Assembly: GCA_023408315.1 (NCBI GenBank)
Contig: JAEYKI010000010.1
Coordinates: forward strand, 1-64,000
DNA from: Bacillota bacterium
GTDB lineage: Bacteria; Bacillota; Clostridia; Christensenellales; Christensenellaceae
DNA: 64,000 nucleotides
Reading direction: 5' to 3'
Shown here one piece after another: positions 17,928-26,951 of this stretch. The first letter of the stretch is position 1, and the number at the start of each line of letters is the position of its first letter. The position numbers were made by a program, and so were the translations under genes. The notes beneath the pieces were generated by a model. The model ran no database searches. It worked only from the letters and a program-made list of their open reading frames with translations, and was not told the DNA's origin.

Positions 17928-18038
17928 ATGAAGCGTATAAACAATATTAAATATTTTGGAGTTTTGTTTTATTGCTGGGCCCTGTACCATTTGGCAGGAG
18001 CAAACAAAGATCACTGTACCATGCAAACCACGGCATAG
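17928..18038 (+). CDS. Putative 36-aa peptide
   Basis: A short open frame behind a near-consensus promoter and a TAGGTGAT ribosome site. The peptide begins MKRINNIKYFGVLFYCWALY: a basic N-terminus, a hydrophobic/aromatic core with one Cys, then a polar tail HLAGANKDHCTMQTTA with a second Cys. That shape (basic, hydrophobic, short polar tail) resembles signalling or pheromone precursors, but no known family was recognised. It is 190 bases upstream of a membrane protein with an HExxH motif. Existence as a protein is moderately likely; function unknown. Confidence 0.45.
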   Translation: MKRINNIKYFGVLFYCWALYHLAGANKDHCTMQTTA

Positions 18039-18228
18039 TTTTGCCATATCATTCAAAGCGCATCCGGCCGGCGCATTTAAAAGGAAAAGCCGTAAAGCAG
18101 CCAAACGCACAGCGGATGGTTGTTTTTTGCGTTAAAGATAAAGTTTTTTGAGCGTATTGTTTTTATTTGAATTTGTGCTATATTAAATGCATGTGTAATT
18201 TTACCATATTTTGAGAAGGGCTTTAGTA

Positions 18229-18879
18229 ATGAAAAATAAATTACTGGTTTGGTTTGTTGTTTTACTTTGCTGCTTTATTGTTTCCACCTTTGCGCATGAA
18301 ACCGCGCATGGCATAAGCTCCCAGGCGGCGGGCATCCAGGTGAGCACGGGTTTTAACAAAATTGGCATGCCGTTTAAAAAGCCTTCAGACCCGGATTTTC
18401 GCGCCGGATTCTCTGACCGCAACAACCCGTGGGATATGGGTCCGTTTGCCACCCTGGCGCTGGCGGCGGTGTTTACGGCTGTGCTGGTGAATACCAAAGG
18501 CAAAAACCAAAAATTTCTGATTATAACAGGGGCGTTTGCGCTGTGCAATTCGCTTTTAAGGCTGATCCCTATGGCGCATTCGTATTTTGGGTACATCACG
18601 CAGGGCAGCCCGTACCTGGAAGACGAGATAGGCAACGGGATGGCGTGGTATGCGCTGTGCCCGCTGGAAATTATGAAATACCTGCCCTCCATATTGTCTG
18701 TTGGCGTTTCCGCCGTATGCCTGTATTTTGTGTTGAAGGCGTTTGGGCGCAAATTTGGAAACGCTTTTGCAACCGGGCGCAGCAGGGGGTTGTTTGTGCT
18801 GATGCTGGTTTTGGCGTATATAGCCTCTTTTGCAATAGAATATGTGCTGGACAACGTGGCGCGCATTAACTGGGTATAG
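18229..18879 (+). CDS. Membrane protein with HExxH metalloprotease motif
   Basis: A 216-residue protein with about five hydrophobic helices. HETAH (23-27) at the end of the first helix is an HExxH zinc motif, placed as in membrane-embedded site-2-type peptidases (M50), where the third ligand lies in a later helix. No clear LDG motif was found, so membership is uncertain. ATG at 18229 follows GAGAAGGGC. The 36-residue peptide just upstream could be a substrate, an inference from position only. A non-enzymatic role is possible. Confidence 0.55.
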   Translation: MKNKLLVWFVVLLCCFIVSTFAHETAHGISSQAAGIQVSTGFNKIGMPFKKPSDPDFRAGFSDRNNPWDMGPFATLALAAVFTAVLVNTKGKNQKFLIITGAFALCNSLLRLIPMAHSYFGYITQGSPYLEDEIGNGMAWYALCPLEIMKYLPSILSVGVSAVCLYFVLKAFGRKFGNAFATGRSRGLFVLMLVLAYIASFAIEYVLDNVARINWV

Positions 18880-18959
18880 AACTGCTGCTGACAGGCAAGG
18901 GCCCGCAGGTTAATTCGTAAGTATAAAAACATAATATTTTATAAAAAAATAGAAAATAA

Positions 18960-18989
18960 TTGGAACTCTTTTGTTTAATATGGTATAGT
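18960..18989 (+). promoter_or_regulatory. Promoter of a putative structured RNA
   Basis: TTGGAA (18960-18965), 18-base spacer, TATAGT (18984-18989). It drives the 140-base region ending in a T-run at 19136. Confidence 0.55.
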
Positions 18990-18995
18990 AAAGTC

Positions 18996-19136
18996 GTGCG
19001 GAACAGGCGTTGATTTGTTTGAGAGACAGTGAAGAGCAGGGCTTGATTCTACGGTTTGTGCGGATCAAAATGCCGTTCCGGGCAGGACAAAACAAGGAAC
19101 ATAAAGTTCCGGGGAACCTGTTGCCCCTTTTTTTTT
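18996..19136 (+). ncRNA. Putative structured RNA with alternating GGAAC/GTTCC segments
   Basis: No open frame is present between the promoter and a nine-T run (19128-19136) preceded by GGGG...CCCC. Five mutually complementary segments alternate: GGAAC (19000), GTTCC (19075), GGAAC (19096), GTTCC (19106) and GGAAC (19113), so alternative foldings are possible, as in attenuators. AACAGG near 19002 can pair with CCTGTT (19117-19122) to close the molecule, and GGCTTGAT (19040-19047) can pair with ATCAA and GCC near 19064-19074. It does not match the c-di-GMP-I, SRP, tmRNA or 6S consensus as I know them. Confidence 0.5.
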
Positions 19137-19194
19137 GAGAATCTCCCCACACTCTGAAAAATTTACCAGGTTTCCCGGATTCTACATGAAAAGT

Positions 19195-19218
19195 AAAAAA
19201 CGCCCGCGGGCGTTTTTT
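19195..19218 (+). terminator. Terminator hairpin upstream of the GGDEF-EAL gene
   Basis: Perfect palindrome AAAAAACGCCCGCGGGCGTT with a T-run, giving a second stop signal before the gene at 19391. The rest of 19219-19390 shows no further signal. Confidence 0.75.
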
Positions 19219-19390
19219 GTGTGCCGTATTGTGAAAAAAATGTTAAATGCCCCTTATTTTTATAACCAAAACCGCCGATATAAGATGCAGGGTTTTCTAA
19301 TCGGCAGGCGGCCCGGGTTGCCGGTTTGGCGGAAAATCCATCCGCCGCATATCCCAGGCAATTGTACTATAGCGCAGTGGGAATAGGTGT

Positions 19391-21739
19391 ATGATAATAT
19401 TAGGCAGACGGTTCTTTAATTGGGTTTTGGTTGCTGCCTGCAGCTTGTATGCGGCTTGCTTAGCGGCTTCCCTGTACAATCTGGCGGTTCTTTTTATGAT
19501 ATTTTCCATAGCGGGGTCCGGATTGGCGGCAACCGTTCTTTTTGTATGTTATTTTGCTTACAGCCCGGAAAATTCCGGGCGCATTGCGGTAATGCTGTAT
19601 ATGCTGGGCTGTGCTTTCTGGCTGGCAGGGGATGTAGCGTGGCTGGTAATCCATTTAACGGGCGGGTACCCGGCGGAAAGCGGCATATGCAAGGCGCTGT
19701 ACCTGTACACCAATCTGTTTATATTTGCGGGCTCCATGCTGTTTTTGTTCCAGCAGTTTAAAAAATGGAGCCTGCTCCAGTTGCTGCTTGATACAGTGGC
19801 TGTTTTCTTTCTGGGCTTTATTACGATATGGTTTACGATTCTGCACAGCGCGGACGACTGGCTCCGGTATATCACCATGGACGGCCTGAGTTCTGTGGCG
19901 AGCATGCTGGCAGATTTTTTGCTTCTGGTGGGCGTGTTTATCTGGTTTTTTTCAAGACGGCAGAAAAAGAATAAAATTTCCATATTTAACGTGGGCGCGC
20001 TTTGGCTGTTGGCGTTTGGAATAGTGGACCTGTATTATTACGGCGTTTATTACCAGGGAGCATATATACCCAATTCCTTTATAGATTCGGTTTACGTGGC
20101 CGTGCTGCTGGGGCTGGCCATGAGCGTGCTGTGCAATGTGACCGCGCACAGAATAGATGAGGAACGCACTCCCTTTACGAAAGGGGGCACGGGCATTCGG
20201 TGGTATATTCTTCTGGTGTTTCCGGCGGTAACCCTTCTGATGAAAGGCTTTAGCCTGAACGAGATGCTGATGTACATGCTGGTGATTGTTCTGTATCTGA
20301 CAGCCAGCAGGCAAGTGAATTTCAGCATGCGCAGCGTGGATCTTTTGCGCCGGGAAAAAGAGCTGAACAACATGCTGGAGCAAAAGCTGAGCGAGCAGCT
20401 TACTGAGCTGACCGTCCTGGCCAACCAGGACACCGTTACGTCCCTTTATAACAGGCGGTATTTTTTGAGCACGCTGGAGCAGACCCTGCAAGAATTGGAG
20501 CAGTGCGAGGCCGCGGCGCTTATATTGATAGACCTGGACCGCTTTAAGAACATTAACGATAACTTTGGGCACGACGTGGGGGACAATGTGCTGATAGAGA
20601 TATCCAAACGCCTGGTGCAGTGGGACAGGTTTGGTTCTGTGGTTGCGCGGCTGGGTGGCGACGAATTTGCGATTTTGACATGGAGCAGCACAAGGAAACG
20701 GGAAGACCTGGAGGTGGCCTGCAGGCAGATAGTGGAAGTATGCAGCAAACCCATCTGCCTGGACGGCAGGACTCTGTACGTAACCATCAGCATTGGCGTG
20801 GCCGTGTATCCACTGGACGCGCAGGATGCCATTTCGCTGCTGAAGAACGCCGATATCTCCATGTACCGTGCAAAGGACATGGGGTATAACCAGGTTGTAT
20901 TTTATGATTCCCTGTTTAACGATACCCTTGCTAAAAAGCACAAAATAGAGCTGCTGCTTAGGCAGGCAAACATGGATACCGACTTTAAACTGTATTACCA
21001 GCCGCAGTTTAGCATACCCGAGCGCAAATTGCTGGGCGCGGAGGCGCTGATTCGCTGGGAGGCGCCCGGAGAAGGTTTTATTCCGCCGACGGAGTTTATT
21101 CCGGTGGCAGAAGAGATAGACTATATACATAAGATTGGCATATGGATGAAGGGCAACGCCATCCGGCAGATCACCGAGTGGAACAGGCAGCACAGTCTTG
21201 ATCTGCGCGTGGGCATCAACCTTTCGCCCAAGGAACTTGTGCGGGAGGATTTTGCAGCCAGTTTTAAAAACGTGATTGCAAAGCATCACGCGAATCCCGC
21301 CTGGATTGATGCCGAGATAACGGAAAACGTGATGCTGGATTCTGAGAAGGTGATGCACGTGTTTGAGCTGTTCAACAACCTGGGCGTTACCGTTTCCATA
21401 GACGATTTTGGGTCCGGCTATTCCTCATGGGGATATCTCACGCGGTTCCCGTTTGACCGCATCAAGATAGACCGCGCGCTGGTGGAAAACCTTTCTTATG
21501 GCAACGCCAACAGCATTCAGGTGGTAAAGGCCATTATTTCCATGGCCAAGGCGGTGGGCAAGAAAACCATTGCCGAAGGCGTGGAAAAATATGAGCAGCT
21601 TGATATTTTAACTTCGCTGCACTGCGACCAGGTGCAGGGTTACCTGCTGGGAAGGCCCGTGCCCGCGGATGTTTTTGAAAACCAGTTTATACGCAAAGAT
21701 ACGCAGACGGCCATGTTTCCGCAGGATACCAGGAGATAG
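19391..21739 (+). CDS. Membrane GGDEF-EAL c-di-GMP enzyme
   Basis: A 782-residue protein. The N-terminal third (about 1-310) has about eight to ten membrane helices. A GGDEF diguanylate cyclase domain follows with intact GGDEF (422-426), then an EAL phosphodiesterase domain with intact EAL (551-553) and DDFGSGYSS, the metal-binding loop. Both active sites look complete, so it may make and degrade cyclic di-GMP, with the membrane part sensing. The start has AGGTG upstream. It lies just before a second GGDEF protein; the two probably share a signalling output such as motility, adhesion or surface-protein control. Confidence 0.92.
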   Translation: MIILGRRFFNWVLVAACSLYAACLAASLYNLAVLFMIFSIAGSGLAATVLFVCYFAYSPENSGRIAVMLYMLGCAFWLAGDVAWLVIHLTGGYPAESGICKALYLYTNLFIFAGSMLFLFQQFKKWSLLQLLLDTVAVFFLGFITIWFTILHSADDWLRYITMDGLSSVASMLADFLLLVGVFIWFFSRRQKKNKISIFNVGALWLLAFGIVDLYYYGVYYQGAYIPNSFIDSVYVAVLLGLAMSVLCNVTAHRIDEERTPFTKGGTGIRWYILLVFPAVTLLMKGFSLNEMLMYMLVIVLYLTASRQVNFSMRSVDLLRREKELNNMLEQKLSEQLTELTVLANQDTVTSLYNRRYFLSTLEQTLQELEQCEAAALILIDLDRFKNINDNFGHDVGDNVLIEISKRLVQWDRFGSVVARLGGDEFAILTWSSTRKREDLEVACRQIVEVCSKPICLDGRTLYVTISIGVAVYPLDAQDAISLLKNADISMYRAKDMGYNQVVFYDSLFNDTLAKKHKIELLLRQANMDTDFKLYYQPQFSIPERKLLGAEALIRWEAPGEGFIPPTEFIPVAEEIDYIHKIGIWMKGNAIRQITEWNRQHSLDLRVGINLSPKELVREDFAASFKNVIAKHHANPAWIDAEITENVMLDSEKVMHVFELFNNLGVTVSIDDFGSGYSSWGYLTRFPFDRIKIDRALVENLSYGNANSIQVVKAIISMAKAVGKKTIAEGVEKYEQLDILTSLHCDQVQGYLLGRPVPADVFENQFIRKDTQTAMFPQDTRR

Positions 21740-21841
21740 CGGCGCAAAGAAAAGTTTTATGCGAATCAGTGGTGTTCAGGAGGGTGCTTTTATAAAATTA
21801 GTATTTGGCAGCAAGCGGGAATGCCCGCGGGAGATTAAACA

Positions 21842-23290
21842 GTGAAAAAACATTTGCTGATGGCCAGCTATCTGATCATCATTCTTTCCATTGTAGCCGG
21901 ATTCATTGGTATGGTTTATAAGGATACGGTGGCATACCAGGACCTGGCGGAGAGGCATTTAAAGAATATTTTAAGCCTTTCGGATACGGATATTTCTAAT
22001 CATATAGAAAACTCCATGACAAAACCCGTAATGGTATCCAAGACAATGGCAAACGACCAGTTTTTAAAAGAATGGCTTTCAGAAGAGCCGGGAAAAGCTG
22101 GCGATTCCGCATACATGGGGCAGTTGTACGGTTATTTGAAGGCTTACCAGGAAAAATACAATTATACAACGGTGTTTTGTATTTCTGCCAAGACCGGCAA
22201 CTATTATTATCAGAACGGTTTTAACAAAACGGTTTCAAAGAACGACGAGCACGATGTATGGTATTATAATTTTATCAATTCGGGCCATGAATATGATATT
22301 GAGGTGGACACCAACCAGGTGAGCGGCAACAGCATTACCGTATTTGTAAATTTCCGTGTGGAGAGCAGTAGTGGCGAGCTTTTGGGCGTAATTGGCGTGG
22401 GGCTTCAGGTTGAAAAAATAGAGGATACCATCCGGTCTTATGAGAGGGATTACGGGCTTTCTGTTTATATCATCAATATTGGCGGCGCGGAGAACTCTTT
22501 TACCGGCAACACCGATATATTCATTCGTGAAGACGAGCTGGCGAGGCGCACCGGAATTACGGATAAGATTGTTCTGGATAAGACCGGCGAGCCGAATATG
22601 CAATGGTTTACCACCGGAGACAAGAGGATATGCCTGATTACAAAATATAACGCGACCCTTGGCTGGCGCCTTATTTTGGAAAAGGACACCAGCTCCATCA
22701 GCAAGGCGTTTCAGGACAGGGTGAAGGATAATATTATATTTATGGTCATAGCGCTTGTGGCATGCGTTTTGGTTACCACCGCCGTTTTTGTGAACTATAA
22801 CGGGCGGATTATGCGCATAGAAAACACGGACGAATTGACAGGACTTCCAAACAGGAAGCTGTTTGCAAAGCAGTATGCAGTGTTTGTGCGGAAGCACAGG
22901 GAACGGAAAAAGGCCATGTTTATGCTGGATATTGACCATTTTAAAAACATAAACGACACATACGGGCATGTGTTTGGCAACACGGTGCTGGAGGGAGTCG
23001 GCGAGAAACTGCGCGGCGCGATTAACAAGTATGGCATAGCGGCGCGGTGGGGCGGAGACGAGTTCCTTGGCGTGTTGGCGGCCACTCCGCAGGAAGCCAG
23101 GCAGATTTTTGAGCGGTATATGGATTCCAACAAGGACGGCAAACACGATGGAAACGGCTGCGTTACGGTAAGCATTGGGATTGCGGAGGTGAACCCAAAG
23201 CTTGATATGGAGGAAATGATTAAGAGAGCGGACGAAGCGATGTACCGCTCCAAAGAAGGCGGGCGGAACCGCATTACAATATTGGAATAA
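21842..23290 (+). CDS. Diguanylate cyclase with extracellular Cache-type sensor
   Basis: A 482-residue protein: an N-terminal helix (about 5-25), an extracellular region to about residue 295 resembling a double Cache sensor (VFCISAKTGNYYYQ, LLGVIGVGLQ), a second helix (about 300-320) and a C-terminal GGDEF domain with intact GGDEF (404-408). It should synthesise cyclic di-GMP in response to a small external ligand. There is no EAL domain. The start is GTG at 21842 with GGGAGA upstream. It follows the GGDEF-EAL gene by 100 bases and is followed by a terminator. Confidence 0.9.
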   Translation: MKKHLLMASYLIIILSIVAGFIGMVYKDTVAYQDLAERHLKNILSLSDTDISNHIENSMTKPVMVSKTMANDQFLKEWLSEEPGKAGDSAYMGQLYGYLKAYQEKYNYTTVFCISAKTGNYYYQNGFNKTVSKNDEHDVWYYNFINSGHEYDIEVDTNQVSGNSITVFVNFRVESSSGELLGVIGVGLQVEKIEDTIRSYERDYGLSVYIINIGGAENSFTGNTDIFIREDELARRTGITDKIVLDKTGEPNMQWFTTGDKRICLITKYNATLGWRLILEKDTSSISKAFQDRVKDNIIFMVIALVACVLVTTAVFVNYNGRIMRIENTDELTGLPNRKLFAKQYAVFVRKHRERKKAMFMLDIDHFKNINDTYGHVFGNTVLEGVGEKLRGAINKYGIAARWGGDEFLGVLAATPQEARQIFERYMDSNKDGKHDGNGCVTVSIGIAEVNPKLDMEEMIKRADEAMYRSKEGGRNRITILE

Positions 23291-23296
23291 TATATA

Positions 23297-23318
23297 AAAG
23301 GGCGCGAAAGCCCTTTTT
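23297..23318 (+). terminator. Terminator after the diguanylate cyclase gene
   Basis: AAAGGGC (23297-23303) pairs with GCCCTTT (23310-23316), followed by T residues. Confidence 0.8.
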
Positions 23319-23432
23319 GCTATCTGCCGCCTGATAAAATAAAACGGGCGGCGCGGCTGCACAGCCCGGTGGTTTTTTAGTATGAACGGGCGCGGGGGAT
23401 TTACTGCATCGGGCAAGCCCCCCCCCGCCGGG

Positions 23433-24173
23433 TTAACGTTTGCTGTAGATAAAAGATAAATTGCGGCCAAAAGCCGATTCATACGTAGCTTTGGATATTG
23501 CAATTTTCCGGCCTGCAAATCTGGACGCAGGCTGTTTTATATTCTTTTCCTTTTGTTTTATGGAAGCCTGCGGCCCAGGGGATTCCTGCTTTTTTTGCTC
23601 AATACGGCTTGCAGGCGGCTCTTTTTGCATATCCGGGAAAACCTGCGCGTGTGAACCGCATCCGCAATCTTTCTGCGGGCCGATGTTGCCGGACGCGCGC
23701 GCCTTTTTGTGTTCGGGCGCTTTTTCATCCTGTTCCAGGCGGGTCACAGACGGCCCTTCCTGCACATCCGGGAAGGCATGCACCTTTGAACCGCATCCGC
23801 ATCCGCAATCTTTCTGCGGGCCAATGTTGCCCGATATGGGAGCCTTTTTGTATTCCGGCATATCCACAGGTTCGTAAAAGCTTACAGAAGGCCCATCGTG
23901 CACATCCGGGCAAACTACTGCGTGGGTGTCTTGCGTATCCGGGCCGCAGACAATCCATGCGTCGCCCGTTTCAACATCCGCAGCAAAGTCTACGGAATAT
24001 TCCAGGCAAAGCATCTGGCTTACCGTATAAGAACATTCCGGGGTGTCTTGGGTGGGAATTTCCACAACCGGGTCGCCCACAAAATTGGTCTTTACGTGAT
24101 TGATCTTTACATCCGGCGAGACTTTTACGTTGGTTCCCACGCAGGTTTCATCCTGAATAATAGACGGTTCCAT
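23433..24173 (-). CDS. Coat-like repeat protein with CGCG clusters
   Basis: A 246-residue soluble protein. The N-terminal part (CVGTNVKVSPDVKINHV, then SYTVSQMLCLEYSVDF) is paralogous to the 99-residue protein encoded just upstream at 24253-24552. The middle holds a near-repeat of about 43 residues containing SGNIGPQKDCGCG twice, with related FPDVQEGPSV segments. The C-terminus is basic. Start ATG at 24173 is preferred over an upstream in-frame GTG because AAGGTGG lies close before it. The family is unrecognised; Cys-rich repeated proteins of this type are often spore-coat components, which is inference. Confidence 0.6.
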   Translation of the reverse strand: MEPSIIQDETCVGTNVKVSPDVKINHVKTNFVGDPVVEIPTQDTPECSYTVSQMLCLEYSVDFAADVETGDAWIVCGPDTQDTHAVVCPDVHDGPSVSFYEPVDMPEYKKAPISGNIGPQKDCGCGCGSKVHAFPDVQEGPSVTRLEQDEKAPEHKKARASGNIGPQKDCGCGSHAQVFPDMQKEPPASRIEQKKQESPGPQASIKQKEKNIKQPASRFAGRKIAISKATYESAFGRNLSFIYSKR

Positions 24174-24252
24174 ATTTATTTCCACCTTCTTATACTTTTT
24201 GGTTTTTGATCTATGATGTACCCTCCCTTTTGGGGGAAGGGTTATTTTGGGG

Positions 24253-24552
24253 TTATTTGCAGCTTCCGCAGTCGCCGTCGTCCTCTTTTAAATCGTCTGC
24301 TTTGGGTTCTCCGCATACAATTCCGTCGGACGCTGCGTCTACGTCTACATCAAAGGCCACCGGAACTTTTACTTCGATGCGCTGGCTTACAAAGAACGAG
24401 CAGGATTCCTGCGGTGTTCCATGGCAGCGGCCGATAAACGGTTCTCCCTTGCATTTAATAACAGGCTTTCCGATTTTTACATCCGGAGTGATTTTGACCT
24501 GTGCCTCCAGGCATACCGTATCTTTGGCTATGGTAGAGCATTGCGTAAACAT
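24253..24552 (-). CDS. Coat-like small protein, paralogue of the 246-aa protein
   Basis: A 99-residue acidic protein, MFTQCSTIAKDTVCLEAQ at the start. The core CLEAQVKITPDVKIGKPVIK and CSFFVSQRIEVKVPVAFDVD aligns with residues of the larger neighbour. It ends in DGDCGSCK. A strong AGGAGG site precedes the ATG by eight bases. The two genes lie in the same direction 79 bases apart and probably form one unit. No function is known; a structural role, possibly on the spore, is a guess. Confidence 0.65.
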   Translation of the reverse strand: MFTQCSTIAKDTVCLEAQVKITPDVKIGKPVIKCKGEPFIGRCHGTPQESCSFFVSQRIEVKVPVAFDVDVDAASDGIVCGEPKADDLKEDDGDCGSCK

Positions 24553-24733
24553 TTTTAGTACCTCCTAAAGATTGAACTATATAATAATATTCTGTGTAGT
24601 TGAAATAAGTTACAAAAAACACTGAAAAAGCAGATATATTATGGAATTTTAACTATAATGCTCTTGTTCTGGCGTTTGCGGAGGCTGTGCAAAACCAGGG
24701 GCAATGTGAATGATATGAAAACAGAAGAACGGC

Positions 24734-24774
24734 AAAACAAAAGGATGCAGGCAGCGCCCGCATCCTTTTGTTTT
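24734..24774 (-). terminator. Terminator of the small membrane protein gene
   Basis: AAAACAAAAGGATGC (24734-24748) pairs with its complement at 24760-24774, a 15-bp stem that is T-rich on the minus strand. Confidence 0.85.
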
Positions 24775-24786
24775 ATCCCCACATGC

Positions 24787-24939
24787 CTACCGTTTACGCT
24801 TTGGCCTGAGCATCCGGGTCACAATTAAAATAACCCCGGCTGCCAGGAGAACCCATAAAAACCAGCCCAGGAAAGTCCAGGCGGCTACCTCCGCTATTAT
24901 AAATATAAGGATCAGAATGATCCCGATGAGTATTAACAT
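24787..24939 (-). CDS. 50-aa membrane protein
   Basis: Two hydrophobic helices make up almost the whole protein (MLILIGIILILIFIIAEV and FLWVLLAAGVILIVTRML) with a basic end RPKRKR. The ATG at 24939 follows GGGAGGGG by six bases. It has its own perfect terminator, which supports real transcription. Small proteins of this shape are common and uncharacterised; the basic tail predicts a cytoplasmic C-terminus. Confidence 0.6.
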   Translation of the reverse strand: MLILIGIILILIFIIAEVAAWTFLGWFLWVLLAAGVILIVTRMLRPKRKR

Positions 24940-25146
24940 GGCTGCCCCTCCCAAAAAATAATGGAAACACAATTAAGTTATCCAAAAATTGCGTTGGATA
25001 TGCATTATAAAAACGCGCTCGGGCGGTTGACCGGCGGGCGGATATGTTTTTTTTAAAGGGTTTTGGGATAAAATGGAGAATATTGTATAGGCGAAAGGTT
25101 ATCTGAATAAATGCAAAGGTAAGCGGATATTTAACCAGGTGAGAAT

Positions 25147-25884
25147 ATGAACAATATTTATGACGACAATCAATTTTTTAATAAGTATGCGATGATGTTA
25201 CGAAGCCAAAAGGGCTTATCCGGAGCGGGAGAATGGCATCAGTTCAAAGCCTTGTTTTCAGACTTAAATGGTAAGAGCGTACTCGATCTTGGATGCGGTT
25301 ACGGCTGGCATTGTAAATATGCCGTGGAGTGCGGAGCAAAACATGTGCTGGGTATCGATTTGAGTGAAAAGATGATACATGAGGCAAAAGAAAAAAACAA
25401 TGACCCCAAAATCGTTTATCAGGTTTGCGGGCTTGATGATTATGATTATCCTGAAGATTCGTTCGATTGTGTAATTTCCAATCTGGTGCTTCATTACATT
25501 GCAGACATTGATGCGATATTCAAAAAAATCTACCTGACGCTAAAAACGGGTGGCGTTTTTCTTCTTAATATTGAACATCCCGTCTTTACGGCAGGTTTGA
25601 ATCAGGACTGGATTTATGATTTAAATAGGAAACCACAGTATTGGCCGGTGAATAATTACTTTTATCCCGGAGAGCGAGTTACTCAATTCCTTGGGCAGAC
25701 TGTTGTGAAACAGCATCACACACTGACGCAGATTTTGATGGGACTGTTAAATGCCGGCTTGCGGCTGGAAGTTGTTGAAGAAGCTACACCGGATTCCGAC
25801 ATGATGGGTCTACCGGGCATGCCGGATGAGATGCGCCGCCCGATGATGTTGCTAATCAAATCGACGAAACAAGGAGTAAGATAG
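25147..25884 (+). CDS. Class I SAM-dependent methyltransferase
   Basis: A 245-residue protein with the SAM-binding motif I VLDLGCGYGWHCKYA (about 41-55), the acidic motif GIDLSEKMI, and motif IV DCVISNLVLHYI. This is the Methyltransf_11/25 type acting on small molecules. The gene is more AT-rich than the neighbours, suggesting transfer. It starts with AGGTGAGAAT upstream and stands alone. The substrate cannot be assigned. Confidence 0.88.
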   Translation: MNNIYDDNQFFNKYAMMLRSQKGLSGAGEWHQFKALFSDLNGKSVLDLGCGYGWHCKYAVECGAKHVLGIDLSEKMIHEAKEKNNDPKIVYQVCGLDDYDYPEDSFDCVISNLVLHYIADIDAIFKKIYLTLKTGGVFLLNIEHPVFTAGLNQDWIYDLNRKPQYWPVNNYFYPGERVTQFLGQTVVKQHHTLTQILMGLLNAGLRLEVVEEATPDSDMMGLPGMPDEMRRPMMLLIKSTKQGVR

Positions 25885-25970
25885 AATGATAACGGATTGA
25901 ATTAACTTGTAATTAAACTAATAAACGGATGTCTCAGTTATACCGCTGCACAAATAAGGGGAAGGTGGAA

Positions 25971-26438
25971 ATGATGAATTATTTTAACGAGGCTGTTGAG
26001 GCAATGGCTGCGCTGTATGGAAAAGACGTGGTGATGCCTCTTGCTACCGTAAACAACGGAAAGGCAAATGTAAGGAATATAAACGCGTATTACAGGGACA
26101 AGTGTTTTTACGTTACCACATACGCGCTGAGCGAAAAGATGAAAGACATTGAATCAAACCCGTCCGTCGCGCTGTGCCACAATGTTTTTGTGGCGCATGG
26201 CCAGGGAAAAAACATAGGCAATCCCCTTGAGGAATCCAACAGGAGTTTGCGGGACGAATTGAGGCAGGTGTTCTGCGCTTTTTATGACAGGCATGTGAAC
26301 GAGGCGGACAAAAACACCTGCATTTTAAAAATAACGCTGACGGACGCGGTTGTATTTACCAACAATTATAAATACCGCGTTGATTTTAAAACCATGCAGG
26401 CCGGGCGGGAAGACTTTATTGTTGATATTGTTTTTTAA
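25971..26438 (+). CDS. Pyridoxamine 5'-phosphate oxidase-family flavoprotein
   Basis: A 155-residue single-domain split-barrel protein. VMPLATVNNGKANVRNIN and FYVTTYALSEKMKDIESNPSVALCH are the typical strands for flavin binding and subunit contact. Members bind FMN, F420 or haem and act in redox or detoxification. The start is the first of two adjacent ATGs, after GAAGGTGGAA. It is not the true PdxH, which is longer. The substrate is unknown. Confidence 0.8.
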   Translation: MMNYFNEAVEAMAALYGKDVVMPLATVNNGKANVRNINAYYRDKCFYVTTYALSEKMKDIESNPSVALCHNVFVAHGQGKNIGNPLEESNRSLRDELRQVFCAFYDRHVNEADKNTCILKITLTDAVVFTNNYKYRVDFKTMQAGREDFIVDIVF

Positions 26439-26486
26439 TATGTACGCGCCGCATGCCTGGGGTCGGAATCGGGGCGGGCCGCCGAA

Positions 26487-26789
26487 TCAGAACTCGTAAT
26501 CCGCAACAACGCGGGCCTCGCGCGCGGCCTTTACAAACCCCTGCACCTTTTTGTGCTCCGGGTGGTTCTGGTATGCCTCCAGGGCTTCCATGGAATCGAA
26601 CTCCGAGACCAGTACAGCGTCATATGCCATATCGGACGGGTTACTGTTTATGCCCACCTGCATGAACCTGATCTCCGGGATTTTGGCGGGCAGGGCTTCC
26701 AACCTCTCCTTGATGATGGCGGCGTTTTGCGCCTTGCCGTTGCCTTCCGCAAAATCTTTCAGTTTCCACATGACAATGTGCTTGACCAT
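26487..26789 (-). CDS. Dabb (stress-responsive A/B barrel) domain protein
   Basis: A 100-residue protein beginning MVKHIVMWKLKD, with LVSEFDSMEALEAYQNHPEH near residue 60: the usual Dabb signature. It forms a dimeric ferredoxin-like barrel. The function in bacteria is unclear; related folds act on small aromatic or polyketide compounds. An AGAGG-type site precedes the ATG. It lies between two opposing genes. Confidence 0.88.
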   Translation of the reverse strand: MVKHIVMWKLKDFAEGNGKAQNAAIIKERLEALPAKIPEIRFMQVGINSNPSDMAYDAVLVSEFDSMEALEAYQNHPEHKKVQGFVKAAREARVVADYEF

Positions 26790-26951
26790 TACAAAACCTC
26801 TTAAATCTTATTTATTCCATGATAACAGAGAATCAGCAAATGATACAGTTTATTTTATCTTTCAACCGGCAGGTTTTTTTGAAAGAAAAGAACAGGAAAA
26901 ACGGGAATTATGCTATAATATACAATAAAATGGAACAAGGGGGAAGCCGGG

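Noticed and set aside
18996..19390. c-di-GMP riboswitch ahead of the GGDEF-EAL gene
   Set aside because: The GEMM-I/II conserved segments were looked for and not found, and two terminators separate the structured region from the gene.
19952..21358. 468-codon open frame antisense to the GGDEF-EAL gene
   Set aside because: It has no ribosome site and a composition (His, Arg, Gln-rich) typical of the reverse strand of a GC-rich gene; the plus-strand frame has complete GGDEF and EAL motifs.
22235..23518. 427-codon antisense frame over the diguanylate cyclase gene
   Set aside because: Same reasoning: shadow of an intact GGDEF gene, no start signals.
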